From the NCBI GenBank assembly GCA_000729835.1, contig JFHB01000022.1, positions 124,001 to 188,000 of the forward strand: a DNA stretch of 64,000 nucleotides, written 5' to 3'. Positions 31,893-43,117 of the stretch are shown here, piece after piece. The notes beneath the pieces were generated by a model. The model did no database searches. It saw nothing but the letters and a program-made list of their open reading frames with translations, and was not told the origin of the DNA. How positions within the stretch are numbered: position 1 is the stretch's first letter; every line of letters begins with the position of its first letter. A program made the translations under genes and the position numbers. Origin of the DNA: Atkinsonella hypoxylon. Its lineage: Eukaryota; Ascomycota; Sordariomycetes; Hypocreales; Clavicipitaceae.

Positions 31893-34295
31893 TCAGGCCA
31901 GCTCCTCTGCTGATTGCGGAGGTGGCGGCTTATTGACGCCTAGGGAACGGAGACGCTGCGACAATAGACCTTCTGCTCCGCCAAAGCCATTCGATCCTGA
32001 GATCGTGGTGAAGGCGTTACCGCCATACCCAAAGTCCCCTCTCTTGAGCTTCTCGTAGGGTGAGGTGCTACCGATGGCCATGGTTGATGAATCATTGGTG
32101 GGCGGATGGCTGGTAGCCTGGGAAGAACCAGGCGATTCTAGACCAGCAGAGTCGCTTGCATCGCTGTCTCGAGCGGGATCGCAGGAGGGGAGCCGAAAGG
32201 GGATGGGCTCAATGGGTAGCGTGTTGCCAGCGCCGCCGGCAGTGGATTCTAGCCCGTCCACCATGTCCAAGGCGCGGGAGGATGATGCGCCAAAGGAGAT
32301 GCCGAGGCTGCGGCGGCGGAAGGCCTTATCAACGGCGAGCATGGCACCGGGGCCAGACGTCATGGTCAGGAGAGGATGCATGACCCTAATGGGCTTGTAT
32401 GGCGTGAAGCGAGGCTCAGGCCAAGTTGTTTCGTTGCGGAGCTTCTCCTTGCCCTCGGGCACACGGTTGGCAAAGACGACACGAATGGATTTGTACAGGT
32501 AGAAACGACCTTTTGAGGGACAGCATATGTGCAGATGGACCAGATAGCGGAGTATGGGGCGGCTTTGGGCATCACTTCCACTGGAATTCGGTACATTGTC
32601 GATGATGGGGCCTGCTGAATAGCTGCGCTGGCGAATGAAGGTTTTCGTACCTGGCTCCATTCCTGATAGATCGTAGGGCATGAGAAACAGCTTCACGGCC
32701 GTCTTTTTTTGATTCTTGATAACGATCTGAATCTGGCCTTTCTCAGGTATGCGGTAGCTGCCACCAGGGAAGGCTCGAGGTGAGCCCATTCGGCGCCTGG
32801 GTCGTGACGATGGTCTCGGCCGGTCATCAAGATCTGAATCCGGCATCGAAATGTCGCCATGACCATCCAGCGGCTGCCTGTCCATGTACCGTCCATGCGC
32901 TTTCCTTTTCGACCTGGTTTCCTCTTCCAAGTTGGGTAGTCCGTTTTCCAAATCTATTTGGCCAACATAAGGGCTAGGCCCGTCAGCAGAGGCTGATCTG
33001 CTATGAGAGGTGCTGCTGTAATTGTAATAGACGGCAGAGAACGGCAGTGTCACATGCGCTGGGCAGCGGAGGCTGGACTTGCATTTCCCCTTGCCGAGGA
33101 CCCCAATTTGAGCTAAGAAATCGAACGGCTTAGAGGGCGTAGTAGACATGCGTCCTCGCAAGATACTCTCCTCATAAGAGCCAACCATGGACGCATGCTG
33201 AATGGGAGACGCATCCGAACCAAAAGATGATCGCCTGGTGCGAAACATGGCTGGCGTTTGATGTGGAGATAGTCCATAAGAGGCAAAGGTAGGCGTGGAT
33301 GTCAGAGACCTCCTGGGTTGGTGAGCTTGATATAGCTCCCGGCGGGCAGAGGAGACTCGTGAGCTGCCAGCAGCTGGTCGAGCCGAAGGAGAAGCAAACG
33401 GAGTCGAGGAGGCCGAGTTGATTGCCTGCAGTCCTCGATTCAGCCCCTTGAAAGATACGTCGGGACTTCGGGGAGCAATGGCAGAATCCGCTTCGTCATT
33501 ACTCTCTGATTGGACCAACGGACTGGTAGGCGGATGATATACGAAGCTTGAGAACGACGACGACAAGGACGAAGTCGTGACGGACCTGAAATTGTTGGAA
33601 TCGCCTGAGAATGCCATCTTCTGCTTGAAACGAAACGGGGTGAAATCTTGAGGCGGTGACGTTGCGATCCAGGGTGATTCAGGTACCAGTTGGCTTCCCG
33701 ATCGCTCACGTTTCAGAACTTGCCGCTCCTCTTGACTGCTTGTAAAAACTCCGCTATGTAGTGCCGACCTAGGCCGCTCAATTTCCAACCCATCTTGTAG
33801 CCTGTCCTCCGCCAAGTTTTGAGTACCATTACCCGTCTTCTCCGGCGTTATTTGGACTGGTGGAAGTAATGTCGGAGACTCAGGTGAAGCACGACGACTG
33901 GTAGGGCTGTCTCGTCGTTGGAAGATGGACTCGAGCTAGAGACGGAGGATTGATTGTTAGGCATATCAAGTCCCTGACGATTGTCCTGAGGTGTGGCATT
34001 GGCAAAGAGTGAAGCTTACATGACGATTTGGGATCCATGTTGGACTCTCTCCCCTCTTCAACCTTTCTATAAGCTCTGCTCGGCAAGAAATAGCAGCCGC
34101 ATCATCGTCAAGTTTTGACGTACATGGACGTCTCGGACTATCAGGGACCAGGCCTTCGCAGAGCTCCGTTGGCAGGCTCTCTTCAGAAATACGTCTCACA
34201 ATCGGAGACGGAGGCTGGATGGGCAAAAGTCGGGTTGACGGTGGTCGATCAGAGCGGCAGGCTTGGTTGTCAAGATCGTCTTGGAAAATGGGCAT
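31893..34295 (-). CDS. Atos-domain protein (DUF4210/meiotic chromosome segregation family)
   Basis: Two exons, 34295-34020 and 33935-31893, with a phase-0 intron 33936-34019 (GTAAGC...TCTCTAG), give 772 residues. The N-terminal ~340 residues are Ser/Pro-rich and disordered. The conserved Atos block appears at ~350-400 (GVLGKGKCKSSLRCPAHVTL, then FSAVYYNYSS). The C-terminal conserved module is at ~480-600 (YRIPEKGQIQIVIKNQKKTA, VKLFLMPYDLSGMEPGTKTF, then LVHLHICCPSKGRFYLYKSI). Metazoan Atos/FAM214 proteins are transcriptional regulators, and the fission-yeast relative has been linked to meiotic chromosome segregation, so a nuclear role is inferred. The first exon was found by frame continuity: CAT|CTC joins NRH to LESIFQRRDSPTSRR. 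Confidence 0.88.
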
Positions 34296-35242
34296 AGTGG
34301 TTTAGAGAAACGAAAAGAGCCACAGCCCAGTCCCGAGCTGTGGTTGTCCAACTTGTGCAAGACAGAAGGCACAGGCGTTTGGATTTGACAGACAAGGTCA
34401 GGAGGCACGGGCAATAGAAGTTGATCGTCAGCGTGGAGTCGGACAACAGCTATGAGATTCTATCGTTGGGTATCATCGGCAGATGATCGGTCCAACAGGG
34501 GCTGGTGTCAGAGGGTGATGAGCACGGCTATAGAGCAAGCGAGCGCAGAGAAGCCGAACAATCAAGCTTGTACACACGAATAGCCGCGGGATCGCAGACT
34601 AGCTGTGGAATGGATAGTGCCTGTTATAGTTAGGCGGGTCGGCGACGGTGCCGGTGACGGTGATGGCGAGAAGAGCAGAAACAAAACAAAATAAAAAAAA
34701 GTTTGCAGCCAGCGGCTGCCAAGAATAGCTCGTTCTCGATGCAGGAACAAGATTCACAGATAGGTCTTATGGACGGTGGTGTGGTGAACCATGGCCTGGC
34801 CGAGAACGATGTGGCTGGCCGCTTTGGATGACGAAAGCTGGGCGGAATTCGCCAGTACAGCGTAATGGCGAGCCGCCGACCCAACCAGCCGGCCAGCATC
34901 GGCGCAACGAGGGAAGCAGCACCTGGTACCAGCATCAGCGTGCCTCCTTCCTTGTCCTGATTTTGCCGCAATGCTACTCCGTGCTTTATTGCGGAAACAT
35001 CCCGTTTTACCGATTTCTTCATCTCATGCAGGCCGTGCCCAAAACATGGAGCACTATTGAGTGAAACTCATTTACCTTTGATGCTCTCTCTCCAGCCGGC
35101 AGCATCTCATCTGCACCAGACCCGAACTCTGTTCTGCCAGCCCCACAATTTATGCCGTGGTGACTCCCCGTCCCGGCATGCAAACTTCACACTCGCTATC
35201 AAGAGATCAATCGCGACTGTCGCACCGCAACAAGTCAACAGA
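34296..35242. promoter_or_regulatory. divergent promoter region of Atos gene and FYV7
   Basis: About 950 bp between two divergent starts. No TATA box was identified. Scattered short open frames are not conserved. A CTACTCCGT copy of the window-wide CGGAGTA word lies near 34976. Confidence 0.5.
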
Positions 35243-36033
35243 ATGGCTCCCAAAAGACCGCTTGTATCTGAAGTGTCCCACGCGCCCTCCAAGAAACCGA
35301 ACCGAGGATTCAGGGTAGGCCCAGATAACCTCCCAGATGGTCCATGGCGACGAAAAGGTTTGCAAGTAACCTGCATCATTTCATCACATTTCTGCGCTCT
35401 ACTCACACTCACTTGCACTTAAACTTGCATGAAGTAAACGAGAATAGCAAGAAATCCTCGCTAACAGATTTTTTTTTCCTTTTCCCGTAAAAAAACAAAG
35501 TGACCAAAATAAAAAAGGATCTGATTCATAAAGCAAAGGTTAAGCAAGAATACGCAAAGATCAAATCTCGCGAACAAGCAAAGAACCAGTCTCATGGAGC
35601 GAACGACAAGGCCAGTGGAGACGGGGGTGAGGTTGACGACAGCAAAGCGGTCGACTCCCAGAATGACGCTCAGAAGGGAGTCCGAGAGAAGATGCACCCG
35701 ACTCGCGAACTAATGCTCAAAGATGAAGAGAAGGCACAGGCTGCTGGTGCCACACAAGCCGCCGGCACCATCACCAGTGATGGCTCAAGGAGACGCACGA
35801 GGCGGCCTGGCTACTACGATAAACAGCTTCAGAAAGCTGAGGCGCGGAGGAGAGAAGCAGAGCAGCGGAAGATGGAGATGCAGCGGAGAATGGAGGAAAG
35901 GGAGAAAAAGCTTGCGGAGAGGCAGAGATTCAAGAAGGCTATGGCCAAGACTGTGGGGAGGGATGGCAAGAAAAAGTTGGGACGGGAGAGCACCATTTTG
36001 CTGGACAAGGTGAAGCGAATGATGGAGAAGTGA
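35243..36033 (+). CDS. fyv7: rRNA-processing protein FYV7
   Basis: Two exons, 35243-35357 and 35501-36033, with intron 35358-35500 (donor GTTTGC, CTAAC branch in a T-rich tail, acceptor ACAAAG) in phase 1, give 215 residues. The first exon encodes MAPKRPLVSEVSHAPSKKP...NLPDGPWRRK; the second begins VTKIKKDLIHKAKVKQEYAKI, the FYV7 hallmark. The C-terminal half is a long charged helix/coiled coil (YYDKQLQKAEARRREAEQRK) ending KLGRESTILLDKVKRMMEK. Yeast FYV7 is a nucleolar protein needed for 35S pre-rRNA processing and 40S production. The length is normal. Together with KRR1 this is the second SSU-biogenesis gene in the window, 29 kb away, so they are not co-localised in any functional sense. 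Confidence 0.92.
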
Positions 36034-36467
36034 GCTTATTGTACGTGCGACTTGGCGAACTATTGCGTTTGGTGTCTGTGACCTTGAAGGCTGGGGCATC
36101 CCTCTCTACGTATGTGTTTATAACTGCAACTGCAGGATCCGGGAAAGAAATTTCATGCTCGAGGGCTATGTTTCGACCAGCCATTTGTCTCTACTGCATT
36201 TGTCAACGACACGCGGCGCATTTCCGTTCATACTCAGGCGGAAATGTCAACATGGCCGGAACCCAGTGTTTGCAAGTGTTTGAGCAGACGGCCAAAAATA
36301 TGAACTCACAATGTAGCTGATACACAGTCCTCAGTCATTGCCGTAACCTCTCTTGACTCCAGTTCATCTTCGGCGCCTGTCGCCCTGAGATGCCGTTGCC
36401 GTGCTCTGGTTCAAGCCCCCCTCGACTTAGGTAGGTACGTAAAGCTACACCACAAGGCAAGGCATAA

Positions 36468-36470
<3 letters not shown>

Positions 36471-36503
<33 letters not shown>
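36471..36503. repeat. (TA)n microsatellite
   Basis: About 16 uninterrupted TA units. Confidence 0.95.
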
Positions 36504-36505
<2 letters not shown>

Positions 36506-37670
36506 TGTATCGGCGAGATTGCACAAGAGCACAAAAGTCTATGAGTCCTTGGCCTTTCTTTCTTCTTACAGCTGCTTGGCATCTTCATTTCACTCCCAAA
36601 AATTATAACATACCCTGAATGGGCTACTTGAATTGGATTTATCCATTGGTACCGGTTTTGGTTCTGTTCCCAGTCTCCGATGCCAAATTCTCCTCTTCGA
36701 AGATACGCGAAGAAAGATGCGACGATTCGCTTTAGTGTCTAGGGGCTTGAACAATAGCACAAGTATAAGGTCGATTCATGCACTTTCCCTGGTGTTAGTT
36801 GTTGATGACCACATGTCAACTGGCCGACGCCTCGAGATCATTCCGTTCTGTTCATCCATTTAATTAGGGCATATGTAGAACACTCTACCGATCAGTGAGA
36901 GAGCAGACTGCCATTCCATCCAGTCGCTCCATCAAAAAGCTAGATTATATGCAGCCTCCGTTACGTGTCGATTCTAGATGACTAATATCGTAAGATAAAC
37001 AGAAACAGAACTTTCAGGGACCTAGTACAAGGCTATGGCCTAGTGTCGTTTAGGCTATATGTTTCTCTCAATTAACAACGCTGCCACTATGTTGACTTGC
37101 CGAACCAACAACGGCTTTGCAGAATGAGTATCCTCACCTGAAACCCGATATGATTGCCAAACCATTCGCGGCGTATTCCGTTCGTGACACATAATTGTGC
37201 CCTGAGCTCGCCGTGGCCCGAGCATTGGTGTTTGCATCGCGGCTGGTCGCTTCTAGACGCTCCCGCTGTACCATCGCATGCAAGCGAAGCACGGTGTAAA
37301 AAAAGATGAAACAACTCCACAGAACAAGAACATTCACACCCTCAGCAATAGTGCCAGACTGTGCTATAGTTTCAAGATAGTGGCCAAGATGGCTCGCTGG
37401 AGCATGGTTGGCAAGAGGCACTACGGATAAGAAACTGGGACATTAGTTATCCCGCGGACCTAAAAGAAATGACACGGCACAAGTCCAAACCCTGAGCAGC
37501 TTTGCATGCAATCCTTTGCACGTCCCGCGAGGCTGCCTTTCAGCTGTGCCGGGGTTTCCACCACTGAAGCGGTGAGGGACGGAGCATATCTGTTACGAGG
37601 CCCTGTCATTGACAATTCAATTGACCGCGGCCGGGGGTGCCGGGTCTTTCATGGAAATCCGGGGCGAGAC

Positions 37671-37726
37671 GGACAGGGCAGGGCAGGACAGGGCAGGGCA
37701 GGACAGGGCAGGGCAGGACAGGGCAG
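37671..37726. repeat. 15-bp minisatellite (GGACAGGGCAGGGCA)
   Basis: Three perfect 15-bp copies and a partial fourth, itself built from GGGCA/GGACA pentamers. Confidence 0.9.
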
Positions 37727-38169
37727 CGAGTGTGCCTGGCGATGTGCTTGTTTATGTACGGAGTACAAAGCCTCCGGGTCGGGCCCGCTGTTTCAACTGC
37801 ATTTTGCATCCGTCTTCACTTGTTGACAAAGCGAGGCAATGTTTGCGTTTCCACACTTCCGTCTCGGAACGACGTGAAAGTGTTGTGTTGACGAAAGTAG
37901 GCGGCGGTTCTTGGAGTTCACTGCGGCACAAAAATCATGATGGCAGTTCGTGTGATGCAGCCATGCACCAGGCACCAGGCACCAGGCGCCCAGGTGCAGA
38001 TTGCAAGGGGAAGTAAGTGGTTGGCCAGGGCAAGCAGGGCAAGCAGGGATAAAAATCCGCGTCTGGTTGGTTTCATGGATTCGCTCCACAGATATGGAAC
38101 GCTGCGTGAGTTTGCGGGCCACGCTGTAATTAGGCACGTTGGGGAACAAACAACCAGGACCTTGAAGAG

Positions 38170-38238
38170 ATAGGTACTTGGGCTTAGCGGGGTGCTGTAC
38201 CTGCCAGCTAGGTACCTGCCTTAGGTAAGGGCCTAGCC
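38170..38238. repeat. TAGGTA/TACCT palindromic cluster
   Basis: Contains TAGGTACTTGG, GTACCTGCC, AGCTAGGTACCTGCC and TTAGGTAAGG in ~70 bp, a degenerate member of the ACCTAGGT family. Confidence 0.6.
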
Positions 38239-40040
38239 CAGGAAGGCACCAGGCACCCCCCTTGTTCTTCAACGCCCATCAACAGCTCTTGTGGTGCCGG
38301 GACCGTCGGTACAAAGGGACATCTGGACATCTTTCAACCCTTCAAACCTTCAGTCCTTCAACCCTCTCGGTTTCTCTGGAGTGCGCATCCCGGACGCGCC
38401 AGCCTTCATGCAACTATCCACGATGGCACCACGGCACCATACCACTTGCCGCCGTCCCCCGTTCGTTCGAACCCTACCTAGCACGCGGCCGACAAAAAAA
38501 AGCGCACCAGTAACCCGCATTCCTCAACACTGCCCTCGGGTGGGCCGCTCTGAAAAAGTGCCATGAATTTGTCGACTCCTTGTTTGGTTCATTTCGTCTG
38601 TGTCAGTATTTCTCCCCTTGCAAGCACTTTTCCCTTCATCATGGGCTGGCAGGCAGACACCGTTGCCTGCATGGCCGCAACGTTGGGGACACGAAGGGAT
38701 GGTTGACGAGACTACGGAGTACAGCAAGCATATTTTCGAGCCCTGCTAAATGCCACTTAGGGGGCGCAGGCGGCGACATTCCTCTCGGCATATCTGTGGA
38801 CCACGGCTGTGGATGACGGGCAGTCGTGGCTTTGAAGCCCGTTCAACTCTAATTTAATACCTGTTGGTCGAATGGTCTTGAGATACTTCAGAGTCTTGGC
38901 CTCTTAAGGCCCTTGGTGAGGTACGAGGTCATCCGCCCCCGACTGTGAAAGTTGAACTACGTTATAGAAGTACGATAATTTCTTGCAGACAAATGGACCG
39001 TTGAAACGAGACCTGATCGATTCCGTCGCTGTTGCCGAGATTTCAACATCAATCTTCATTGGAGCTGGGCGTTCTTGAGCTCCGAGGCCGTATGTACAGT
39101 ACACAGGCATGGACGGATTTTGCCGTAGACTAGTTCGATAGATGAAGCATGGAGCACAGCATACAGGGTAGCGACCGGTTGTTAATCTGTAGTTATTCTG
39201 TGATCTCGGTGCCTTTACTGCCGGATTATACAAAGCTTCCCCATCGGGGGCGTGCTAAACACGGACGCACTTCCTCTCAGACCGCATGCCTGCCCCATCT
39301 CTGCTAGGTCGGGGTATCACTTCTAATATGTTGGTTTACATGCAACATGTACTGTACTCCGTATTTATTTATCTCTTGAGGACCTTAGGCTTCAGCAGGC
39401 ATCGACTGTCAATAAGCTCTGCTGCTATATTCCTGCTACGTTATAACAAGGGTTACATAATTAGTACTCTGGAATCGGTATCCCATGGCGATACTCTGTG
39501 ATCCCTGCTTTTAGAAAAGTAGAGAGCTCGGCAACGGAATCTATAGAGGTCATCACACCCACGTAAACGGGGCCGGTGGAGAAGAGGTAATTACGCGGTC
39601 GGAGCCTGTATGGATATACATGCACCCCAACCCTTGCATTATCTTATGTACAAATTTACCTCGGCAACAGGTCTATAAATATAATCAAATATCGGATCTC
39701 AAGTCACTACAGCACCGTCTTAAGCACGTTATAGTTACACCTACCCCATGTACGTAGCTTAATTGTTTGCCGCATCAGCATCGATCTCAGCGTTCTTAGC
39801 CACTGCATTTTTATTTGATGGAGGTTTGTATAATGGATTGCAAGCGAGAATATTACCATCTGGATACAAGTATTTGCAATACCGTAGAAGGCAGGTTCAT
39901 TTAATACTGTCTTGCGCAAGCGAGCCAAAGATAGCATTGGTGTTCACGAGATCAGATAGTAATCTCGCGTATCGTGTCAAGCATCGATTCACCCATATAA
40001 GTATCTCTGTAAATATAACAAAACGTCGCATTGTACTGTA

Positions 40041-40070
40041 GATACCTTAGGTGCCTTAGGTACCTTCCTA
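40041..40070. repeat. CCTTAGGTACC palindromic cluster
   Basis: ATACCTTAGGTGCCTTAGGT followed by ACCTT, a tandem of CCTTAGGT units with self-complementary structure. Confidence 0.65.
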
Positions 40071-40239
40071 TAAGAAAGGTAACGGATGTGGGTCGGGGTT
40101 GCGCAGCTGCGGGTGACGGGATATTGGGCTTAGCTATCAATCCCTTTGAGTGTACAGTACGAAGTACAACGGGAGCAAGGTGGACCAGGCCTATTTGCGG
40201 CAGGAACCAGGTTAGTAAATCCAGCAATCAAGTTGATTG

Positions 40240-40268
40240 TTAAAAAATTAAAAAATTAAAAAATTAAA
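40240..40268. repeat. 8-bp TTAAAAAA tandem repeat
   Basis: Three and a half copies of TTAAAAAA. Confidence 0.9.
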
Positions 40269-40404
40269 CCCCTCTCTATGCCACAGTTCTTAGGGCTTTC
40301 AGACTGGAATACCGTGATCGCGGTGCCCCTGCAAGCAGGTAAGAAAGACACCGAGAAGCTCGCAGAGACGGGAAGACTAGATTGCTAGCAGTTCCCAATA
40401 TCAC

Positions 40405-40432
40405 CACCTAGGTACCTAGGTAGGTAGGTAGG
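40405..40432. repeat. ACCTAGGTACCTAGGTAGG palindromic cluster
   Basis: Two ACCTAGGT palindromes followed by three TAGG units. Confidence 0.85.
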
Positions 40433-40767
40433 CATTTGGGTAGGATAGCTACATGTAATTTTCTCCTGAATTAAAGTACCTTGGAGCACACTCTGTCCTC
40501 TTGGCCGAGGTCCCTATAAGTTGACCACTTTGCTCCCTAAGCACACTTGAAGGGATAAATAAGTGACATTCTTATAGAATACAGATGTAAAGAGGATAGC
40601 CAATTATATATATTTAGAACTACTTTAGAGCTAATTTCGATTAGAGGCGGCCCAGTACTAGGCACAGACCACCTAGGTTGGTAGTGAAAAGGGGAGCGCA
40701 TGATTTGCTCGTTTTCGGTGACGATTTATAATTAAGCTTTCTTGACGGTCGGTCCAAATCAATATCA

Positions 40768-40788
40768 ATATATATATATATATATATT
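40768..40788. repeat. (TA)n microsatellite
   Basis: About ten TA units inside an AT-rich stretch. Confidence 0.9.
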
Positions 40789-41370
40789 CCGGTTTCTTAG
40801 GGTGCGGGCTGGAGCAGCGTCCCAGACAGTCAGTCTGCACATTGGGTCTTTCTCGACGGCCTTTCCAGACCGGCGGAGTCAATAGCTGACCAATGCGTAC
40901 CTGTGTGCTCCGTAGCCCGTACAGAGCACGCATGGCACAGTGAAAGTGAAATAACAGGGAGGGGAGCTTTGGCCGTCTTAAAGATGAATCTGCGACAGGC
41001 CGGCATCTAGGTTCTGGACATGTGATGGGCGGTCGATTTAACCCGACCCTTGCTGCGCAATCAGGTGGTGGCGCGGGGTTCAGATTAAACTGTCACCCCG
41101 CGTGACACAGCGTGCACGAACCAGGACCTGCCCCTGGCTAGGGAAAGCCACATTCAGCCCACACTCGGCTCAAGGCCCCCGTTTTTTTTTTTGTAGATCC
41201 TCAGGCCCCAGAACAAGGGCGTGGAAGGAACGGTCGAATTGACGCCATCGCGTGTAACCAACGTTGAACTCATCATACCTATGTAATTGTGTGATTGTGC
41301 TGTGTCTGCGCGGCGCTGATGTGATACTCCGTGCTCGGTACATCATAGAATCCAGGCACAGCCGTAATTA

Positions 41371-41394
41371 GCCGCAGCCGCAGCCGCAGCCGCA
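41371..41394. repeat. (GCCGCA)n repeat
   Basis: Four perfect hexamer copies of GCCGCA. Confidence 0.9.
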
Positions 41395-42009
41395 GATGTG
41401 GCCGTGGTTGTGTCCATTCATTCCAGTCTGACCGTGGTCCAACCGTCAGACGGATGCTTCGAGTATGATCCGTCGATGGCGAAAAGAGGTAGCCTAGATC
41501 AGATCGCGAGGAGATGGAAACATGTACAGAGTCTAGTCCGTAAGCATTTGTGCATTCGCTCATTCGCCCTGCCAGGGAAGACGCCTCCTAATCGTGGATG
41601 CCGATATGATGGTGCCACAAAGTGCTTCCATACGAAGTTCGTGTAGCCCCAAGCTGGGCTGGAGAAGGGTTTGACCACACACAAATTGAACCTAATCCAT
41701 ACATGTCTGAGATTCTAAAGAGCAAAGATGAAGAAGAGAGCATGCGAGCTGTATGCTTTTATGAGATGAGCGGACCCGGCCTCGTTCCAGCCTGCTTTGT
41801 CTGAGCTGCGGAATCCGAATCGAACAAGTGCGTTCCTGGTGATGGAATTGCAACGCGGAAACAAAAGTCACAACTCTCGCCAGTGGCTGGGGATGTTTGA
41901 TGCGGATCCTCCCTCCACATTATGATATAATGCACAGTTAGTTGCACAATTGCACATATTACACTCCGTACCCCTTGGCTCCGTGCTCTGCACACCGTAC
42001 TCCGTATAT

Positions 42010-42075
42010 AGGTACGTACCTACCTAGGTACCTAACACAGTACTCTGTAACTAGGTATCTAGGTACCTAGGAGGT
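42010..42075. repeat. TACCTAGGTACCTA palindromic cluster
   Basis: Nested ACCTAGGT palindromes with AGGTACGTACCT and CTAGGTATCTAGGTACCTAG. CGGAGTA-type words flank both sides (about 41.99 and 42.10 kb). Confidence 0.85.
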
Positions 42076-42300
42076 AGTGATGCTCTGTAAAGATACTCCG
42101 TGGAGAGAGCTCCATTCCCCTTTCCCAGGTTGCCGTCAGTCCGTCCGTCCGTCCAGCCCAGCCGTGCCTATCAAGTGCCTACGAAACAAACGTCAAAAAT
42201 AAATACCCGCATTTCCCCTTGGGCCACCACGCAATTTATTAATTCGCCAGTTTGATGCTCTGTGGTCTGGGAGCCTGCGAGTCTGGGACACCTGGCAATG

Positions 42301-42399
42301 TTACCTACCCCGTACTCCTACCTAGGGTACCTACCCAGGTACCTGGGTAGTATCGCGCAACTACCTACCTACCTACCTAGGTACCTAGTAACTAGGTAG
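42301..42399. repeat. long TACC/GGTA palindromic cluster
   Basis: Almost 100 bp made of ACCT, GGTACC and CCTAGG words, including four ACCT tetramers in tandem running into CCTAGGTACCTAG. The largest member of this family in the window. Confidence 0.85.
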
Positions 42400-42460
42400 A
42401 ATTATTAGTCTATGTAGCCTTTTGCCCTTTTGCCCTTTTTCTGCTCTTCTGCTCTTCTGC

Positions 42461-42485
42461 CCTCGCCTCGCCTCGCCTCGCCTCG
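42461..42485. repeat. (CCTCG)n repeat
   Basis: Five perfect CCTCG pentamers, in a CT-rich upstream region of the RhoGAP gene. Confidence 0.9.
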
Positions 42486-43117
42486 TCTTCGTTCTCAAGC
42501 TTTCCAGGCCGGCCACTTATTTAATTACTAATTCATATGAACACCCATCGACCGGGACCTGATCTGCTCTAGTTAACGCCCGCACCGCCGTGCATGCGTG
42601 CACGCCCTTTAGCAGCTCTGCAGCCCTGGGCAACGCCACACTCGCAGTCGACTCGCCCGCACCCTTGACTTTACCCCCGTTTCTGTGTCTCGTGTCTGTG
42701 TCTGTGTCTGTGTCTGCCTCTGTCCGTGTCCGTGCTGGCTGGCTCATGCTTGGCCAGCCCTATCCAACCAAGACCTCTCGAGTTGACTAAACCGTGCCAT
42801 CTTCAACAACAGCACCCTTTTTTTACTTTTTTCTTGCCTTTTTTGCTGCTGCTCGTCTTGCACCGTCATACCCAGCGTTGTTCTTTACCATCTGCCACCG
42901 TAGATACTTTGCCCCCTTTTCCTATATCGATTGGTGGCAGCTTGCCTGTCAGCGCACCCTCTCCGCGCCATAGATGAGTGCAAATCCTCATTTGGTCTTC
43001 CCCCCGACGTCGTCGCACAATCTTGCCTCTTGCCGCCGCCATTTAGTAGCCTTCGATACATCGTGATTTTCCGTCGCCGGCTGGCTGGGCAAGCTTGCAA
43101 TCCTGCAATCCTGCACC

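Larger units (their letters stand above)
36034..43117. other. 7-kb gene-free, repeat-rich stretch
   Basis: Between FYV7 and the LIM-RhoGAP there is no recognisable gene on either strand. Contents: two TA dinucleotide runs, a 15-bp minisatellite, an A/T 8-mer repeat, GCAGCC and CCTCG runs, and at least five TACCTAGGTA clusters. CGGAGTA words recur, and 39.2-40.8 kb is AT-rich. Small frames such as 37087-37421 (-), with one hydrophobic segment, are not supported. The 3'-most kilobase, with CT-rich tracts, is probably the RhoGAP promoter. Confidence 0.5.

Noticed and set aside
37087..37421. 95-residue minus-strand ORF with one hydrophobic segment
   Set aside because: A single hydrophobic run is not enough to call a gene in a repeat-rich desert; no homologue is recognised.
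39200..40800. AT-rich block as a RIP-mutated transposon
   Set aside because: No terminal repeats, no transposase or reverse-transcriptase remnants could be read; a RIP index calculation would be needed.
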